Assembly (NCBI RefSeq): GCF_015207285.1
Contig: NZ_JADEXD010000043.1
Span: 1 to 41,916 of the forward strand
Length of the DNA stretch: 41,916 nt
Reading direction: 5' to 3'
Source of the DNA: Tychonema sp. LEGE 07203
Lineage (GTDB): Bacteria > Cyanobacteriota > Cyanobacteriia > Cyanobacteriales > Microcoleaceae
Shown here: positions 40,169 through 41,916 of the stretch, piece after piece
How the letters are laid out: every line of letters begins with the position of its first letter
Numbering within the stretch: position 1 is the first letter of the stretch
Translations under genes and position numbers: made by a program
The notes under the pieces: model-generated
The model's database searches: none
What the model saw: the letters and a program-made list of their open reading frames with translations, nothing else
What the model was told of the DNA's origin: nothing

Positions 40169-41452
40169 TTAAGCTAATGCCGGCACTTTTAAGAACAAGT
40201 GCGGATATAACGGGAAGCGATCGCAAAGTGCAGCTACTCGCCGCAGGCAATCGGCTGTGACGCTTTCATCTTCAGGATTCAGCAGTCGATCGGCAATAAT
40301 ATTACCAATTTCGGTAAATTCAGCAGTTCCCATGCCCCTGGTTGTCATCGCCGGCGAACCGAGTCTCAAACCGCTGGTGACAAAAGGCGATGCCGGATCG
40401 AAAGGCACGGTATTTTTATTAGCAGTAATATTCACACCGCTAACTAATTGGTCGGCTCGCTTGCCTGTCATGTTTACCGATCGCAAATCTACTAGCATTA
40501 AGTGATTGTCTGTGCCGCCGGAAACGAGTTTTAAACCCCGCTGCTGCAACTGTGATGCTAAAGCCCGCGCATTTTCTATTACTTGACCGGAATAAGTTTT
40601 AAATTCGGGTTTTAATGCTTCGCCAAAAGCTACTGCTTTGCCCGCAATTACGTGTTCTAATGGGCCGCCTTGAGTGCCGGGAAACACTGCTTTGTCGAAC
40701 TTTTTGCCGAGTTCGGGGTCGTTGGTCAAAATCAAGCCGCCGCGGGGGCCGCGCAGGGTTTTGTGGGTGGTGGTGGTGACTGCGTGACAGTGGTTGAGGG
40801 GGCTTGGGTGGTGGCCTGTGGCGACTAACCCGGCGATGTGGGCGATGTCTGCGAGCAGGTAAGCTCCGATTTCGTCGGCGATCGCTCTAAACTTTTCAAA
40901 GTCGATAATTCGCGAATATGCTGAATAGCCGCAAATCAGCAATTTCGGTCGGTTTTGTTTCGCCAGTGCCAAAATTTCGTCGTAGTCGAGCTGTTCTGTT
41001 TCTGGGCTGACTCCGTAGTGAAAAGCTTTGAACCATTTGCCGGATACGTTGACGGGGGAACCGTGGGTCAGGTGTCCGCCGTGGGACAAATCCATGCCCA
41101 TAATTCCGTCCCCAGGCTCTAGCAAGCTCAAAAACACTGCAAAGTTGGCTTGAGCGCCGGAGTGGGGCTGGACGTTGGCGTGGGCTGCTCCAAATAGCTG
41201 TTTGGCGCGATCGATCGCGATTTGCTCGATGCCGTCAATAAATTCGCAGCCGCCGTAGTAGCGTTTGGCTGGCAGTCCCTCAGCGTATTTATTGGTCAGC
41301 ACCGAGCCTTGAGCGGCCATTACTGCGGCGGAGGTGAAGTTTTCGCTGGCGATCAGTTCTAGGTGATCTCGCTGCCGCTGGAGCTCTTGCCCGATTAAAT
41401 CGGCAATCTGCGGGTCGGTTTTGGAAAGCAAGTCTAAGTTAGTGTCGGTCAC
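40169..41452 (-). CDS. glyA: serine hydroxymethyltransferase
   Basis: This 427-residue PLP enzyme interconverts serine and glycine, charging tetrahydrofolate with a one-carbon unit; in cyanobacteria it also serves photorespiratory metabolism. Signature regions: [13 protein letters not shown] (~32-44), [15 protein letters not shown] (~54-68), and the PLP lysine in [14 protein letters not shown] (Lys231). I prefer the GTG at 41452, giving the usual family length, because AGAGG lies 9 bases upstream; a TTG 9 bases further out would overlap that ribosome binding site. It is divergent from a 65-residue protein gene with about 167 bp between. Confidence 0.96.
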   Translation of the reverse strand: MTDTNLDLLSKTDPQIADLIGQELQRQRDHLELIASENFTSAAVMAAQGSVLTNKYAEGLPAKRYYGGCEFIDGIEQIAIDRAKQLFGAAHANVQPHSGAQANFAVFLSLLEPGDGIMGMDLSHGGHLTHGSPVNVSGKWFKAFHYGVSPETEQLDYDEILALAKQNRPKLLICGYSAYSRIIDFEKFRAIADEIGAYLLADIAHIAGLVATGHHPSPLNHCHAVTTTTHKTLRGPRGGLILTNDPELGKKFDKAVFPGTQGGPLEHVIAGKAVAFGEALKPEFKTYSGQVIENARALASQLQQRGLKLVSGGTDNHLMLVDLRSVNMTGKRADQLVSGVNITANKNTVPFDPASPFVTSGLRLGSPAMTTRGMGTAEFTEIGNIIADRLLNPEDESVTADCLRRVAALCDRFPLYPHLFLKVPALA

Positions 41453-41619
41453 AATAATCAACCTCTTGACAATTTAGGATTGCGAATTGGGGATCTTTTA
41501 CCCTACTACGGATTTCATACGATCGATCCAAATATTACATTGTGTTCAGCTTAAGCGGTTTGTCCCAAGTTCCTGACATACAATGAAATTACTGGTGTGA
41601 AACCTGCCGGAGGTATCAA

Positions 41620-41817
41620 ATGTTAGTTATTCTAATGGAAAATCAGATGCTTGCCCCTCAGTGTGTTTGCCAAGGTTGCGTGCTCGCCGATCGCGCGGGC
41701 AAACCCCGCTGGAGCGGTGGAGAGCTGCGCTGCGGGCATCCAGTTGCTAAACCTACGGAAAATTTGCCCGATCGATACGAGTGTCTAATGGGCTTCGTCA
41801 TTGCCAATATTAAATAA
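41620..41817 (+). CDS. 65-residue Cys-containing small protein
   Basis: This 65-residue protein has CVCQGC (residues 15-20), RCGH (37-40) and a single late Cys (54). The CxCxxC...CGH spacing could hold a metal such as zinc or iron, but no known family is recognised. The ATG at 41620 has GGAGG 6 bases upstream, a near-ideal ribosome binding site, which supports a true gene. A second Met (residue 6, 41635) is less likely. It lies divergent to glyA and is followed at once by a G-rich minisatellite. Function unknown. Confidence 0.65.
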   Translation: MLVILMENQMLAPQCVCQGCVLADRAGKPRWSGGELRCGHPVAKPTENLPDRYECLMGFVIANIK

Positions 41818-41820
41818 TCA

Positions 41821-41916
41821 TCGGGCATGGGGCATGGGGCATCGGGCGGAGCGAAGCGGAGGGATGGGGCATGGGGCATCGGGCGGAGCGAAGCGGAGGG
41901 ATGGGGCATGGGGCAT
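41821..41916. repeat. 37-bp minisatellite (GGGCGGAGCGAAGCGGAGGGATGG...)
   Basis: Two copies of a 37-base unit start at 41841 and 41878; the second is cut by the window end. GGGGCAT sub-repeats flank them. It is the same family as the array at 31310-31446 and continues beyond this window. Confidence 0.75.

Noticed and set aside
41462-41619. Glycine riboswitch or similar leader upstream of glyA
   Set aside because: No conserved riboswitch core could be recognised in the 167-bp divergent spacer.

Overview
The window reads as chromosomal DNA of a filamentous, non-heterocystous cyanobacterium of the Oscillatoria/Microcoleus type. This rests on three things seen in the sequence: a chlorophyll synthase gene (chlG), very frequent HIP1 octamers (GCGATCGC), and many heptamer tandem arrays and hairpin repeats of the kind known from cyanobacteria. 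The genus is an inference. Gene order is loose: most genes are single transcription units separated by repeat-rich spacers, and few look like operons.

Layout. 1-6.1 kb: a secreted DUF2808 protein, two successive MFS exporters, an orphan ABC ATPase and glyQ. 6.4-11.4 kb is the accessory part: a broken HTH antitoxin-like gene facing an Rpn/DUF2887 PD-(D/E)XK protein, a 382-bp tandem duplication of a stand-alone NfeD-like OB-fold gene, and a heavily decayed IS5-like transposase. 11.4-19.3 kb: a class A penicillin-binding protein with a repetitive cytoplasmic tail, chlG, a MITE-like element, a membrane helix-hairpin-helix protein, a TM2/SHOCT protein, a small membrane protein and a CPBP protease. 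19.5-23.4 kb: a double-domain histidine phosphatase, a dihydroorotase homologue that has lost zinc ligands, and a phosphopantetheinyl transferase. 23.7-28.5 kb: signalling genes, namely a Cache-HAMP-PAS histidine kinase with a stand-alone receiver 10 bp downstream, and an OmpR-type regulator with a degenerate receiver. 29-36.7 kb: a creatininase-family protein, rpsF, an orphan sugar-type ABC permease, a PgpH-type 7TM-HD phosphodiesterase, a degenerate ADP-ribosylglycohydrolase homologue and aroQ. 36.7-41.9 kb: a 45-residue protein, cinA, a WecA-like transferase, glyA and a 65-residue Cys-containing protein.

The core genes serve translation (glyQ, rpsF), one-carbon, aromatic and pyrimidine metabolism (glyA, aroQ, pyrC-like), the cell envelope (PBP1a, WecA-like), photosynthetic pigment (chlG) and second-messenger or two-component signalling (PgpH-type, kinase plus regulators). 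I found no CRISPR array, tRNA, rRNA, intact mobile element, biosynthetic cluster or convincing phage module.

No clear new multi-gene system is visible. The best leads are single-gene or repeat-level: the duplicated NfeD-like genes, pseudoenzyme-like PyrC and DraG homologues, the atypical response regulator, and several repeat families (heptamer arrays at about ten sites, a paired ~120-bp hairpin element, a 187-bp element with perfect 21-bp inverted ends, and GGGCGGGTTT hairpins). All identifications come from reading the sequence by eye; no database search was run.
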